Shown piece after piece: positions 45,310 through 53,870 of a stretch of DNA of 64,000 bases. The stretch's first letter is position 1. Each line of letters starts with the position of its first letter. Under the pieces are notes generated by a model. That model was not told the origin of the DNA, searched no databases, and saw nothing but the letters and a program-made list of their open reading frames with translations. A program made the position numbers and the translations under genes. The stretch comes from G965215045 sp965215045. Its GTDB lineage: Bacteria > Pseudomonadota > Gammaproteobacteria > JABABF01. The stretch is from assembly GCA_965215045.1 (NCBI GenBank), contig OZ244031.1, positions 124,001-188,000 of the forward strand, given 5' to 3'.

Positions 45310-46080
45310 TCAGTCGGCACCGGGGCGTTTTCGTTTGCCCGCAATGCGGAAATACAGGGCATCGGGCAACAGGCGCAGCAGTTTCATCCACAGGGTAAAA
45401 CGCCTGGGGAAGTGGATTTCAAAACCGGGGCGTTCCAGTCCCCGGGCGATGCTGCGCGCGGCTTCTTCGGCACGGATGCGGGCCGGCATGTGGAAGTCGT
45501 TCTTGTCGGTCATGCGACTTTTGACGAAGCCGGGGTTGATCAGCTTGATGTCCAGTTGGTCGCCGTGTTCCAGGCGCAGGGTTTCGGCCAGGTTGATCAG
45601 CGCGGCCTTGGTCGCCCCGTAGGGCTGGGCGCGGGGCAGGCCCCGGTAGCCGGCGACGCTGCCGCACAGTGCAATCTGTCCGCTGCCCTGTTGCAGCAGC
45701 AGCGGCAGTACCTCGGCGACGGCATGAAAGGCCCCGTGCAGGTTGACGCGCAGGATGGCTTCGGTCTCTTCGGGGTCCAGCCGGGCCAGTGCCATCGGCG
45801 TGTAGATGCCGGCCATGAAGATCATGCTGTGCAGTGTCTCCCAGTGTGCGGCGACGGCGCGCGCGGCATCCCGGGTCGCCTGGCGGTCGGTGACGTCCAG
45901 GGGCAGTACCAGGTGGCCCTGCCCAGGCAGCCCCTGCTGCAGTTCTTGCAGTTCTGCGGTGCGTCGGGCGGAGAGTGCCAGCCGGTAGCCGCGCCCGGCA
46001 AGTTCGAAGGCCAGTGCTCTGCCGATGCCGCTGCTGGCACCGATAATCCAGGCGTTCTTCGGGGTTGTGCCGGTGTTCAT
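45310..46080 (-). CDS. short-chain dehydrogenase/reductase
   Basis: 256-residue classical SDR from ATG 46080, whose ATGA overlaps the transporter stop. WIIGASSGIGRALAFEL is the cofactor motif, SARR suggests NADP, MAGIYTP replaces NNAG, and CGSVAGYRGLPRAQPYGATK holds Ser and YxxxK. INPGFVKSRMTD follows. SDRs of this kind accompany the cyclopropane-synthase/DUF1365 operons of many proteobacteria, but the substrate is unknown. A decayed piece of this gene is found at 40.2-40.4 kb. Confidence 0.85.
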   Translation of the reverse strand: MNTGTTPKNAWIIGASSGIGRALAFELAGRGYRLALSARRTAELQELQQGLPGQGHLVLPLDVTDRQATRDAARAVAAHWETLHSMIFMAGIYTPMALARLDPEETEAILRVNLHGAFHAVAEVLPLLLQQGSGQIALCGSVAGYRGLPRAQPYGATKAALINLAETLRLEHGDQLDIKLINPGFVKSRMTDKNDFHMPARIRAEEAARSIARGLERPGFEIHFPRRFTLWMKLLRLLPDALYFRIAGKRKRPGAD

Positions 46081-47405
46081 ACCCGGTACTCGGTATCGGT
46101 ACTCGCCGGTGTCCCGGCCGCGGGGAGGGTCCCTGCCCCGCCCATCCGCGGGGGGTTCGATATCCACCAGAGCCACATAAGGGCGATGGCTTTCATGGCA
46201 CAGGGCACCAGGGCGTAGGCGACGCTCAGGTAGCGGGTGATGGCGTAGTCTTCGACCTGGCCCGGCTGGTAGCCCAGTGCGCCCAGCAGCGGCAGGCTGA
46301 TGCCGGTGGCCAGTACCAGCGCGCTCTTGGTGAGGAAACTGAGCAGGGCGAAGTAGGAGGAGGCATGGGCCTGGACGCCGCGTTCTGCCAGGCGGTCAGC
46401 CAGCAGTGCCGGCGGCAGGGCGAGGTCTGCGCCCAGGGCGAAACCGGAGAACATGCAGATCAGTGCATAGAGGCCGGTGTCGCCGCGCTCCAGGGTGAAG
46501 GCCCAGATGAACACCTGTATGGCGAGTGCCATACTGATGACCCAGCAGAGATCCTTGCCGATGCGCCCTGCCAGGCGCTGCCACAGCGGCATGCCCAGTG
46601 CCCCGCTCAGGAAGTAGATGGCCAGGAAGCCGCCGGTCAGGGCTTCGGCCTCCAGGCGGTCGCGAATGAAGAAAATCACCAGCACGGCGGGCAGTGCGCT
46701 GGCGGCCGCACTGAGCAGGTAGATGGCGAAGAAATGCCGTTCCCAGTTGCCGGAAAACAGCAGTGCCAGGCTGCCCCAGCGACGCGCGGGCACCGTGTCC
46801 TGTCGAAACTGCTCGGCGTTCTGCAGCCAGCGGAAGAACAGCAGCAGGCACGGGACCAGCAGCAGCAGGAAGACCAGGCTCAGCTGGTGGAAGGCGGCGG
46901 CCGGGCGTTCGGCACTGCCCAGGAAGCCCGGCAGTGCGGCGGCGGCGAGCAGCCCGCAAAGACCGAAGGCTTCGCGCCAGCCGGTCACGCGCGTGCGCTG
47001 CTCCGGCAGCACGCGCCAGAGTCCACCCAGGGTGTTGAGGTTGATGCTGACGATACTGAACCCGGTGGTGCACAGAAAGATGCTGGCCGTGAACCAGGCG
47101 AGCGGTGCACTCTGCAGGGGATGGAAGATCATCCAGAAGCCGCCGGCCAGCAGCACGGCACCCAGCTGGATGATCAGGTGCCGGCGATGGGCGAAGCGGT
47201 CGCTGATGCTGCCGATCAGCGGATCCTGCAGGGCATCGACCAGGCGCAGACCCAGCAGTACCAGGCCGATGCTGACCAGGGAGAGTTGCAGTTCGCGGGC
47301 GTAGAAATCCGGGGCGTGCACGTAGACGGGCAGCCCGGCAAAGGCGAGCGGCAGTGCCAGCACGCCGTACTGCAGCAGCACCCGCCGCCGGGGACGCAGG
47401 CTCAT
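46077..47405 (-). CDS. MFS transporter, GPH (sugar/cation symporter) type
   Basis: 442 residues with about twelve hydrophobic helices. The N-terminal part (PLAFAGLPVYVHAPDFYARE, VDALQDPLIGSISDRF) matches the MelB-like GPH family, where D-x-x-x-D-P-x-x-G-x-x-S-D is diagnostic. The substrate is unlikely to be a sugar, given an operon of lipid-modifying genes; related permeases sit in the same operons elsewhere. It starts 112 bases after the methyltransferase stop. Pieces of this gene are scattered as remnants at 32.7 kb and 40.4 kb. Confidence 0.8.
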   Translation of the reverse strand: MSLRPRRRVLLQYGVLALPLAFAGLPVYVHAPDFYARELQLSLVSIGLVLLGLRLVDALQDPLIGSISDRFAHRRHLIIQLGAVLLAGGFWMIFHPLQSAPLAWFTASIFLCTTGFSIVSINLNTLGGLWRVLPEQRTRVTGWREAFGLCGLLAAAALPGFLGSAERPAAAFHQLSLVFLLLLVPCLLLFFRWLQNAEQFRQDTVPARRWGSLALLFSGNWERHFFAIYLLSAAASALPAVLVIFFIRDRLEAEALTGGFLAIYFLSGALGMPLWQRLAGRIGKDLCWVISMALAIQVFIWAFTLERGDTGLYALICMFSGFALGADLALPPALLADRLAERGVQAHASSYFALLSFLTKSALVLATGISLPLLGALGYQPGQVEDYAITRYLSVAYALVPCAMKAIALMWLWWISNPPRMGGAGTLPAAGTPASTDTEYRV

Positions 47406-47517
47406 CGGTGCGTGTGCAGCGGTCTGCGCCCGGCCGGGCGGTCCGCAGGAAGGCGCTCAGCTGCGCCCGGCAAAGGAATTGGCAAATACCTGCACCGGTG
47501 CTCGCCGGGCATCCCAT

Positions 47518-48684
47518 TCAGGCATGGCGCAGTTCGACTTGCATCACGTCGGTGCGCGCGCTGCGAAATGCCGCCATGCAGGAGGCCAGGTAAAAACGCC
47601 AGAGACGGATAAAGGACTCGTCGAATTTCAGGGCGCGCACTTCGCCCTGGCAGTCGTCGAAGCGTTGCAGCCAGCACTGCAGGGTGCGAGCGTAATCGGA
47701 ACCGAAGTTCAGCCGGTCGGCGATTTGCAGTCCGGCCTGCTGGGCCTCGCGGGCGAAGCGTGTCAGGCTGGGCAGCATGCCGCCCGGGAAGATGTAACTG
47801 CGGATGACATCGCCACTCTTGCGATAGCGGGCAAAGTGGACCTCGTCGATGGTGATCGCCTGTACCAGTGCCCGGCCGTTGTCCCGGAGCAGGGACTTGA
47901 GCTTGCGGAAGTAGGTTTTCCAGTAGCGTTCGCCCACGGCTTCGAACATTTCGATGGAGACGATGGCATCGTAGCGACCCTCGGAGTTGCGGTAGTCCTG
48001 CAGCAGGATTTCCGCCTGTTCTGCGTACGGGTGCAGGCGTTGTGTGGCGTAGTCGAACTGCGCCGGGGAGATGGTGATACCGCGGATGCGATGGCCCGCG
48101 GTAGTGACGGCGCGCTCTGCGAAACCGCCCCAGCCGCAGCCGATTTCCAGGACTTCACCGGCGGTGCCGATGCGCTGCAGGATGCGGTCGTACTTGTTCT
48201 GCTGGGCCTGCTCCAGGCTATCTTGCGGGTCCCGGAACAGCCCCGAGGAGTAGGTCATGCTGGGGTCCAGCCACAGGGAATAGAAGGCATTGCCCAGGTC
48301 GTAGTGGGCGTAGATGTTGCGCCGGCTGCCGCGGCGGCTGTTGGCCCGGAACAGGTAGGACACCCGGGCCAGGAGCTTGCGCAGGGTGTTGCCGTGGATG
48401 AAGCGGTCGACGCTCTCCTCGTTGCGCAGCCCGCATTCGATCAGTGCCGGCAGGTCGGGGGTGTCCCACTTGCCGGCGCGGTAATCTTCGGCAAAGGCGA
48501 GGTCGCCACCCAGGAGCATGCGGCGGATGACGTCTTCGCTGAACAGGTGCAGCTGGCCGCGGGGCCCGGGGTGAGTGCCCTGGAACTGGTAGGTTCTGCC
48601 GCTGGGAAGACGCAATTCCAGGCTGCCGTATTCCAGGTGTTCCACGGAACGCAGGAACAATTCGAGGGCTTTACGGGTGAGCAT
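47518..48684 (-). CDS. cyclopropane-fatty-acyl-phospholipid synthase family methyltransferase
   Basis: SAM-dependent enzyme of 388 residues that methylates or cyclopropanates unsaturated acyl chains in phospholipids. It has an N-terminal lipid-binding part, then IYAHYDLGNAFYSLWLDPSM, TYSSGLF, LEIGCGWGGFAERAV (SAM motif I), ITISPAQFDYA and VSIEMFEAVGERYW, all CFA-synthase signatures. It follows DUF1365 and an FAD oxidoreductase, an order known from proteobacterial stress operons (RpoE/ChrR-type) and from furan-fatty-acid synthesis, where a related methyltransferase acts with an FAD desaturase. Whether this one makes cyclopropane, methyl-branched or furan precursors is open. Confidence 0.88.
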   Translation of the reverse strand: MLTRKALELFLRSVEHLEYGSLELRLPSGRTYQFQGTHPGPRGQLHLFSEDVIRRMLLGGDLAFAEDYRAGKWDTPDLPALIECGLRNEESVDRFIHGNTLRKLLARVSYLFRANSRRGSRRNIYAHYDLGNAFYSLWLDPSMTYSSGLFRDPQDSLEQAQQNKYDRILQRIGTAGEVLEIGCGWGGFAERAVTTAGHRIRGITISPAQFDYATQRLHPYAEQAEILLQDYRNSEGRYDAIVSIEMFEAVGERYWKTYFRKLKSLLRDNGRALVQAITIDEVHFARYRKSGDVIRSYIFPGGMLPSLTRFAREAQQAGLQIADRLNFGSDYARTLQCWLQRFDDCQGEVRALKFDESFIRLWRFYLASCMAAFRSARTDVMQVELRHA

Positions 48685-48811
48685 GATGACGCTCCTTTTA
48701 TGAGGCGGGTCGTTCGCAGGGAGCGGTGCAGTTGCCAGACGCCCCCCGATGCATCGCAGAAACTATGATAACAAAAAGATGCGGCAATGATGCAAAACCG
48801 CCAAGCCCGGT

Positions 48812-49702
48812 TCAGTGTCGCTTTGCCCCGGTGCTGAAAGCATCGGCCGGGAGACTCGCACTGCATTTCTGCGGCAGTGCTGTGGGCCTGGGGCGATAGC
48901 CGGCACCCCGCAGGAACAGTTTGAGACCCTGCCAGTGAATGGCACCCAGGGTCTTCCAGCCCAGCAGTGGGTGGGCGAAGAAGGCGCGGCGCAATTGTTT
49001 GCGCTCCAGCGGATGCAGGGTGCCGGTCAGCGAAGTCAGCAATTGGCGCGCACCGTCTGCGGCGAAGTAATCGACCCACACGCCCAGCTGCTGTTCCTGC
49101 AGCGAGAAGCGAAAGCGGTAATGGCCCTGCCGTTCCAGGAAGGGCGAGACATGGAACAGTTTCTCTGCCTGCAGCCAGTCGCACGCCTCTATGGGTCGGC
49201 GGTCCGGGTGCAGGCACAGGTAGGAGTGGGTCTCGCCGAAGGTGTTGTTGACTTCGCACAGGACGGCGCGCAGTGCACCGGCGGCATCCAGGCAAAACCA
49301 GAAACTCACCGGGTTGAACACCCGGCCCAGGGCGCGGGGCATGGCGAGCAGCAGGGTTTCGGCAACGAGTTCCCGCAGTCCGTAGCACTCCAGGATCTGT
49401 TGTAACCATGGCTGCAGGGGACTGCCGTCGCGGGCACCATGGTCGGCTTCGTGAAAGCTCTGCAGTCCCGGGCGGTTCAGGGCCAGGATGCGCCCCAACC
49501 GCTCCGGGTGCAGTTCTGAGAGTGGCAGCAGCAGGTAGTAGACGCGGTAGCGGAACGGGCGGAAGTCCGGGCGCAGGCGTTTGTGCATGACGCGCGCACG
49601 CAGCAGCCGGGACGCGGGGGCCGGGCCGGGGGTATCCACGCAAGACGCACCTGGTGCGGGGGCGTCCGCGCAATGCGTACCGGGTGCGGGGTTCAGAGCC
49701 AT
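48812..49702 (-). CDS. DUF1365 family protein
   Basis: 296 residues. The family core is clear: RARVMHKRLRPDFRPFRYRV, MPRALGRVFNPVSFWFC, VLCEVNNTFGETHSYL, EKLFHVSPFLERQGHYRFRF and a helical C-terminus (FAHPLLGWKTLGAIHWQGL). The function of DUF1365 is not known; it is almost always next to the FAD oxidoreductase and cyclopropane-synthase genes, as here. The ATG at 49702 overlaps the oxidoreductase stop by ten bases. The first ~30 residues are Ala/Pro-rich and poorly conserved, so the true start could be the later MHKRL. Confidence 0.85.
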   Translation of the reverse strand: MALNPAPGTHCADAPAPGASCVDTPGPAPASRLLRARVMHKRLRPDFRPFRYRVYYLLLPLSELHPERLGRILALNRPGLQSFHEADHGARDGSPLQPWLQQILECYGLRELVAETLLLAMPRALGRVFNPVSFWFCLDAAGALRAVLCEVNNTFGETHSYLCLHPDRRPIEACDWLQAEKLFHVSPFLERQGHYRFRFSLQEQQLGVWVDYFAADGARQLLTSLTGTLHPLERKQLRRAFFAHPLLGWKTLGAIHWQGLKLFLRGAGYRPRPTALPQKCSASLPADAFSTGAKRH

Positions 49703-50952
49703 GCCGGCAGACGCACTTTGAAATGCCCGGCCAGGTCGACGGCACTCTGCAGACCGTCTTCGTGAAAGCCGTAGCGCAGCCAGGCACCGCAGTACCAGGT
49801 GCGGCGCACGCCCTGCAGGCGCGGCATCTCAACTTGTGCCTGCAGTGTGTCCCGGTCGAACACGGGGTGGGCGAAGGTCCAGCGGTCGTGCACTTGTTCG
49901 GCTTCGGGTTCGCGCGCGGGGTTCAGGGTCACGATCAGCGGTGTGCGGGTCGGCAGCGACTGCAGCTTGTTCATCCAGTAACTGAGGCTGATGTCGGCGG
50001 TGCGCTCGCGATGTTCGCGCAGGTACACCCAGCTGGAATACGCCGCCCGCCGGCGCGGCAGAAAGCCGGTATCGCTGTGCAGCACCATGCGGTTATCCTG
50101 CCAGGAGAAGCGGCCCAGGATGTCGCGCTCCTCCGGTGCCGGGTCGCCCAGCAGTGCCAGTGCCTGGTCGGCGTGGCAGGCCAGCACCACGTGGTCAAAA
50201 CGCGCGCTGCCGCCGCGGCTGTCCTGCACTTCGACTTCCCCGGCATGGCGCAACACGCGCGTGGCGGCACAGGCGGTGCGAATGCGTCCCTGCAGGGGTT
50301 TGCAGAGGCGTTGCAGGTACTGGCGGCTGCCGCCCTGGATGGTGTACCACTGCGGGCGTTGTGCCCGGTTGTGCAGGATGCCGTGGTTGTCAAAAAAACG
50401 CAGCAGGGTCTCGGCGGGAAAGTCCCGCATCTGCTGCAGCGGCGTGCTCCAGATCGCCGCACCCATGGCCAGCAGGAAATATTCCCGGAACCAGGCACCG
50501 CAGTTCAAATGGTGCAGGTATTCGTCCAGGCTGAGCCCGGCGGCAGTCTCGGGATAACGCAGGGCATTGCGGCGGAAATGCAGGATGTCCAGCAGCATGC
50601 GCAGGAAGGCCGGACGCAACAGGTTGCGGTGCTGGGCAAACATGGCACGCAGGCTGGCGATGCCGTATTCCAGCCAGTCGTCGCCGATGCACGCACCGAA
50701 GGACATGTGGCTCTTGCTGAGCGGCAGTTGCAGGTGGCGGAACAGGCGGGTCAGCAGCGGGTAGTTGCGAAAGTTGAAGACAATGAAACCCGTGTCCACC
50801 GGCATGCGGCCCTCAGGGGTATCGACTTCCACGGTGCGGGTGTGTCCGCCGATGCGCTGTTCTTTTTCGTAGATGGTGAGTTCGTGGTGCGGGTGCAGCA
50901 GGTAGGCGGCACCCAGGCCGGAGATGCCGGTGCCGATGATGGCGATTTTCAT
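49693..50952 (-). CDS. FAD-dependent amine-oxidase-like oxidoreductase
   Basis: 419 residues. MKIAIIGTGISGLGAAYLL is the dinucleotide-binding motif. TIYEKEQRIGGHTRTVEV follows, then VDTGFIVFNFRNYPLLTRLF, typical of the NAD/FAD-binding proteins linked to DUF1365. IWSTPLQQMRDFPAETLLRF and VVLACHADQALALLGDP are further family blocks. It probably oxidises or desaturates a fatty-acyl chain in the membrane, preparing the substrate for the methyltransferase (inference from the UfaD/UfaM-type pathways). It starts 92 bases after the next SDR stop. Confidence 0.85.
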   Translation of the reverse strand: MKIAIIGTGISGLGAAYLLHPHHELTIYEKEQRIGGHTRTVEVDTPEGRMPVDTGFIVFNFRNYPLLTRLFRHLQLPLSKSHMSFGACIGDDWLEYGIASLRAMFAQHRNLLRPAFLRMLLDILHFRRNALRYPETAAGLSLDEYLHHLNCGAWFREYFLLAMGAAIWSTPLQQMRDFPAETLLRFFDNHGILHNRAQRPQWYTIQGGSRQYLQRLCKPLQGRIRTACAATRVLRHAGEVEVQDSRGGSARFDHVVLACHADQALALLGDPAPEERDILGRFSWQDNRMVLHSDTGFLPRRRAAYSSWVYLREHRERTADISLSYWMNKLQSLPTRTPLIVTLNPAREPEAEQVHDRWTFAHPVFDRDTLQAQVEMPRLQGVRRTWYCGAWLRYGFHEDGLQSAVDLAGHFKVRLPAWL

Positions 50953-51044
50953 TGCCCCCGCACTCCGGCCGGCGACTCACTTTGACTGCGGGCAGTGCGC
51001 AACGGGTGTGGCCCGGGCACCTCTGCGCTCACCTTTGCGCCCGC

Positions 51045-51914
51045 TCAGCGCAGCAGCTTGTTGTTCTCCGCATCGTAGACCGGCCGGTAATCATCCCTGC
51101 CCTGCATGCGCGACATGCCCTCGCTCACGCCCTCGACCATGGCGGCGCGGGCTGCGGGTTCCAGCTCCGGGTAGAGTGCCCGGTTCTGTTCGCCGGCCAC
51201 GCGCAGCGGGCCGCTGCCCAGGGATTCCAGACCTTCGCGCGCCACGTCGGCGGCCGGCATCTCCATGTTCATGCCCGGGAACATGGCTTCGAAATCCAGC
51301 TTCAGTTTCTCCTTGACGGTCGGCGTATCGGTGGCACCCGCCATCAGGCACAGCACGTCGACGCCGTGCGGGGCCAGTTCGTGCCACAGCGATTCGGCGA
51401 ATATATGGTCGAAAGCCTTGCCGGCGCAGTACACCGAGGTGCCGTTGGCACCGTTGCGAGAAGCCAGCGAGGACAGGAAAATCATGCCGCCGCGTTTGCG
51501 CGATTGCATCTTGCGCCCGCAATGCCAGGCCAGTTGCAGGGGTGTGCGGCAGTTCAGTGCCGTCAGTTTCTCCCAGTACTCGCGCTCCTGTTCCAGGAAG
51601 GTGGAAAAGCAGGTCGGCGAGCCGCTGACGTAGACCAGCAGGCCCAGTTCCAGGTCGTCGGTGGCCTGGGCGATATCGTCCAGTGCCTGCTCCGTGCTGA
51701 GGTCGGCGATGATCACCCGGGTCTGCACTCCGTGCGCAGACTGCAGTCGTTGTGCCAGTTTTTCCAGCAGCGGCTGGCGCCGGGCGAGCAGTGCCACGTT
51801 GAGTCCGGCTGCGGCCAGCTGTTCGGCAAAGGCTTCGCCGATGCCGTCGGATGCACCGCAGACCAGTGCCCAGGGCCCGTAGCGGCGGTCGAAGTCTTGT
51901 GCGAGATTGCTCAT
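51045..51914 (-). CDS. short-chain dehydrogenase/reductase
   Basis: 289-residue SDR. LVCGASDGIGEAFAEQL binds cofactor, ALLARRQ follows the second strand, VIIADLS the third, and SSLASRNGANGTSVYCAGKAF carries the catalytic Ser and YxxxK. The C-terminus has a longer helical extension (FPGMNMEMPAADVAREG). The ATG overlaps the upstream gene's stop (ATGA). It is distinct in sequence from the SDR at 45.3 kb. Substrate unknown. Confidence 0.82.
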   Translation of the reverse strand: MSNLAQDFDRRYGPWALVCGASDGIGEAFAEQLAAAGLNVALLARRQPLLEKLAQRLQSAHGVQTRVIIADLSTEQALDDIAQATDDLELGLLVYVSGSPTCFSTFLEQEREYWEKLTALNCRTPLQLAWHCGRKMQSRKRGGMIFLSSLASRNGANGTSVYCAGKAFDHIFAESLWHELAPHGVDVLCLMAGATDTPTVKEKLKLDFEAMFPGMNMEMPAADVAREGLESLGSGPLRVAGEQNRALYPELEPAARAAMVEGVSEGMSRMQGRDDYRPVYDAENNKLLR

Positions 51915-52546
51915 GGCGGTTGCCCCTGTGGTGTGTGTTGGGAGTCGCTCGCATGCGCACCGCGATCAAAGCGCACGCTGCAGGAGCGATTCCCGTTTTT
52001 TACTCTTTCCCTGGGCCGGTGAGTCCGGCCGATGACCAGCTGACCGCTGGCATCGTAACCGGTGAAGGTCACGTCAATGGGAATCTTCCCGGGCAGGGTT
52101 TGCAGGATGAATACACGCTTGTTTTCCAGCTGCCCCAAGTAGAAGTCTCCGCCCCGCAGGCCATCGGCCCGGGCCAGTTTCTCGCCTTCCCAGAAACTGC
52201 TCTGCACCCACAAATCCAAGCCCTGGGCGGGACGCAGGCTGACCCGGCAGTCTTCGCCGGTCAAGCGGCTGTAAGTAGCCAGGTTGGAGGGGTCGGGCAC
52301 GGAGACGACCCCCAGGTATTCCCGGCCCCAGACCACGGGTTCCTGCCACGGGATCAACGAGGAGGGCGGCGGACCGGCGGACTGTTGCCGGCCCATGGCC
52401 AAGACAGTACCGCTGGCAGCACAAAACAGCAGGATGATGCAGGCCGCCCCGAAACAGGTGCAGAAAGCAGACCGGCGGGCAGGGGCTGCGGGTATGAAAA
52501 ACCGGGTGCTGACAACGGGTGCACAGCTGTGAAAGACGGGATGCAT
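51911..52546 (-). CDS. hypothetical exported or membrane-anchored protein
   Basis: 211 residues taken from the Met at 52546, just after the NTF2-like gene stop. A hydrophobic segment (TCFGAACIILLFCAASGTVL, ~30-50) could be a signal or anchor; the mature part has a beta-rich character (WGREYLGVVSVPDPSNLAT, RGGDFYLGQLENKRVFILQT, VTFTGYDASGQLVIGR). It ends in a hydrophilic tail. No family recognised. Overlapping stop and start tie it to the SDR gene downstream. Confidence 0.5.
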   Translation of the reverse strand: MHPVFHSCAPVVSTRFFIPAAPARRSAFCTCFGAACIILLFCAASGTVLAMGRQQSAGPPPSSLIPWQEPVVWGREYLGVVSVPDPSNLATYSRLTGEDCRVSLRPAQGLDLWVQSSFWEGEKLARADGLRGGDFYLGQLENKRVFILQTLPGKIPIDVTFTGYDASGQLVIGRTHRPRERVKNGNRSCSVRFDRGAHASDSQHTPQGQPP

Positions 52547-52565
52547 ATCCGCTGCCCGGGACGCC

Positions 52566-53063
52566 TCAATCGCTGAGAAAGCGGTAGGAGGCATCGCTGC
52601 GGTCCCGGGTCGCAGCGGCTGCGCTTTCCATGGCCTGCGGTGCATGGGTGGACTGCGTGTCGGCGACAAATTCCCGGTGTGCAATCTTCCAGCCGCCCTG
52701 CTCCCGCCTCCAGCGATCCAGGTAGCGGCCACAGACGCGGATTTGCGTGGGCGGGGTCTGGGGCATCATCCACAGGGTCACGGTGACATACGCCTCGCTG
52801 CGTGCCTCGTCCCCATCGGTTTCGACGTGCACGCTGGTGATCAGGTGATAATGCCGGTGCATGCCGCTGTGCTGCTCCCAGACCCAGTCGACGAAGCCGT
52901 GCCCGCTGCCTTCATACATACCGTGATAGATGGCTTGCGCATCCTCGCACCAGAGCGCATGGGCACCTTCCAGGTCGACGCGATCCAGGGTGCGGCAATA
53001 GTGCCACAGCGCTTCGCAAATCGCCTGCCGGTCCAGCAGTTCCTGCAGCGTGCCGGCACTCAT
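52566..53063 (-). CDS. SnoaL/NTF2-like protein
   Basis: 165 residues with the cone-shaped NTF2 fold pattern: AICEALWHYCRTLDRVDLEG, WCEDAQAIYHGMYEG, HRHYHLITSVHVETDGDEA, AYVTVTL and GGWKIAHREFVADT. Members include dehydratases and isomerases of hydrophobic substrates and many of unknown role. It is the paralogue of the gene at 53196-53699. Given the acyl-CoA and steroid-like genes nearby, a hydrophobic ligand is plausible. Confidence 0.75.
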   Translation of the reverse strand: MSAGTLQELLDRQAICEALWHYCRTLDRVDLEGAHALWCEDAQAIYHGMYEGSGHGFVDWVWEQHSGMHRHYHLITSVHVETDGDEARSEAYVTVTLWMMPQTPPTQIRVCGRYLDRWRREQGGWKIAHREFVADTQSTHAPQAMESAAAATRDRSDASYRFLSD

Positions 53064-53195
53064 CGGCAGCGATCTCTGCTGCGCGCTGCCTGTGCCCCGG
53101 CGTGCGGATGGTGCGGCATGAGCTCGGGAACGGCTATGCAGGCCGGCCCGGGGCCGGCACCGTAGGGCGGGCCGGCTGCGGCTGCGGTGTGCGCT

Positions 53196-53699
53196 TCAGG
53201 CGGAGAGAACACGATAGGAGAGATCGCTGTGGTCGCGGGCGGAGGCCTCTGAGCTCTCCGCAGTTTGCGGTGCGTAGACGGATTGAATATCGCTCACCAG
53301 TTCGTGCTGCAGGATCTTCCACTCGCCCTGTTGTTTTTGCCAGCGGTCCAGGTAGCGTCCGCACAGCTGGATCTCGGAGACGCTGCCGTCTTCGCCGGCC
53401 GGCGGCAGCAGGGTCACGCTGACATACGCCTCGCTGCTGGCCTGCTCGCCGTCGACTTCGATCAGCATGTTGGCGATCTGGTGCGAGTGGCTTTGCATGG
53501 TCTGGCACATGCCCCAGACCCAGTCTGCAAATTCCTGCCAGCCGCCCTCGAAGGCCCCGTGATAGGCGACCTGCGCATCTTTGCACCACAGCTGTTCAAA
53601 GTCCGGGCGGTCCAGGCGATCGACGGTGCGGCAAAAACGCACCAGCTGGTTGTAAATCTGTTGTTTGTCCAGCAGCTGCTGCAATTGTTGTTCACTCAT
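53196..53699 (-). CDS. SnoaL/NTF2-like protein
   Basis: 167 residues from ATG 53699 (MSEQQLQQLLDKQQIYNQLV). NTF2-like elements: RFCRTVDRLDRPDFEQLWC, AQVAYHGAFEGGWQEFADW, SHSHQIANMLIEVDGEQ, AYVSVTLL, GEWKILQHELVSDIQS. About half the residues match the neighbouring paralogue, with both ending RDHSDLSYRVLS/RDRSDASYRFLS, so they arose by tandem duplication. The open frame extends far upstream without coding character. A divergent acyl-CoA synthetase starts 172 bases away. Confidence 0.75.
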   Translation of the reverse strand: MSEQQLQQLLDKQQIYNQLVRFCRTVDRLDRPDFEQLWCKDAQVAYHGAFEGGWQEFADWVWGMCQTMQSHSHQIANMLIEVDGEQASSEAYVSVTLLPPAGEDGSVSEIQLCGRYLDRWQKQQGEWKILQHELVSDIQSVYAPQTAESSEASARDHSDLSYRVLSA

Positions 53700-53770
53700 G
53701 TAGGTTCTCCCCGCCTTCGCCCTGCAAATGCCGACCCGGTGCAAACTGCCGTACCGGCCGCCGGACAGCG

Positions 53771-53776
53771 TATAGT
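53771..53776 (+). promoter_or_regulatory. candidate -10 box in the divergent acyl-CoA synthetase/NTF2 region
   Basis: TATAGT within GCGTATAGTACCATTGTACGC, which also contains a GCGTA/TACGC inverted repeat (53768-53788) and a leftward TACAAT. It could drive both the synthetase and the NTF2-like gene. No clear -35. Confidence 0.3.
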
Positions 53777-53870
53777 ACCATTGTACGCATGGCACGGCCT
53801 GCCGGCCGTGAGGGTGCGCCGGCAGGGGCGGTGTGATTGCGACCCGGACTTTTACAGGGGAGTGCGAAAC

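Noticed and set aside
53265..53870. N-terminal 200 codons of the long frame leading into the FATP-like synthetase
   Set aside because: Antisense to an NTF2-like gene. The synthetase fold begins after ATG 53871, which has a ribosome site.
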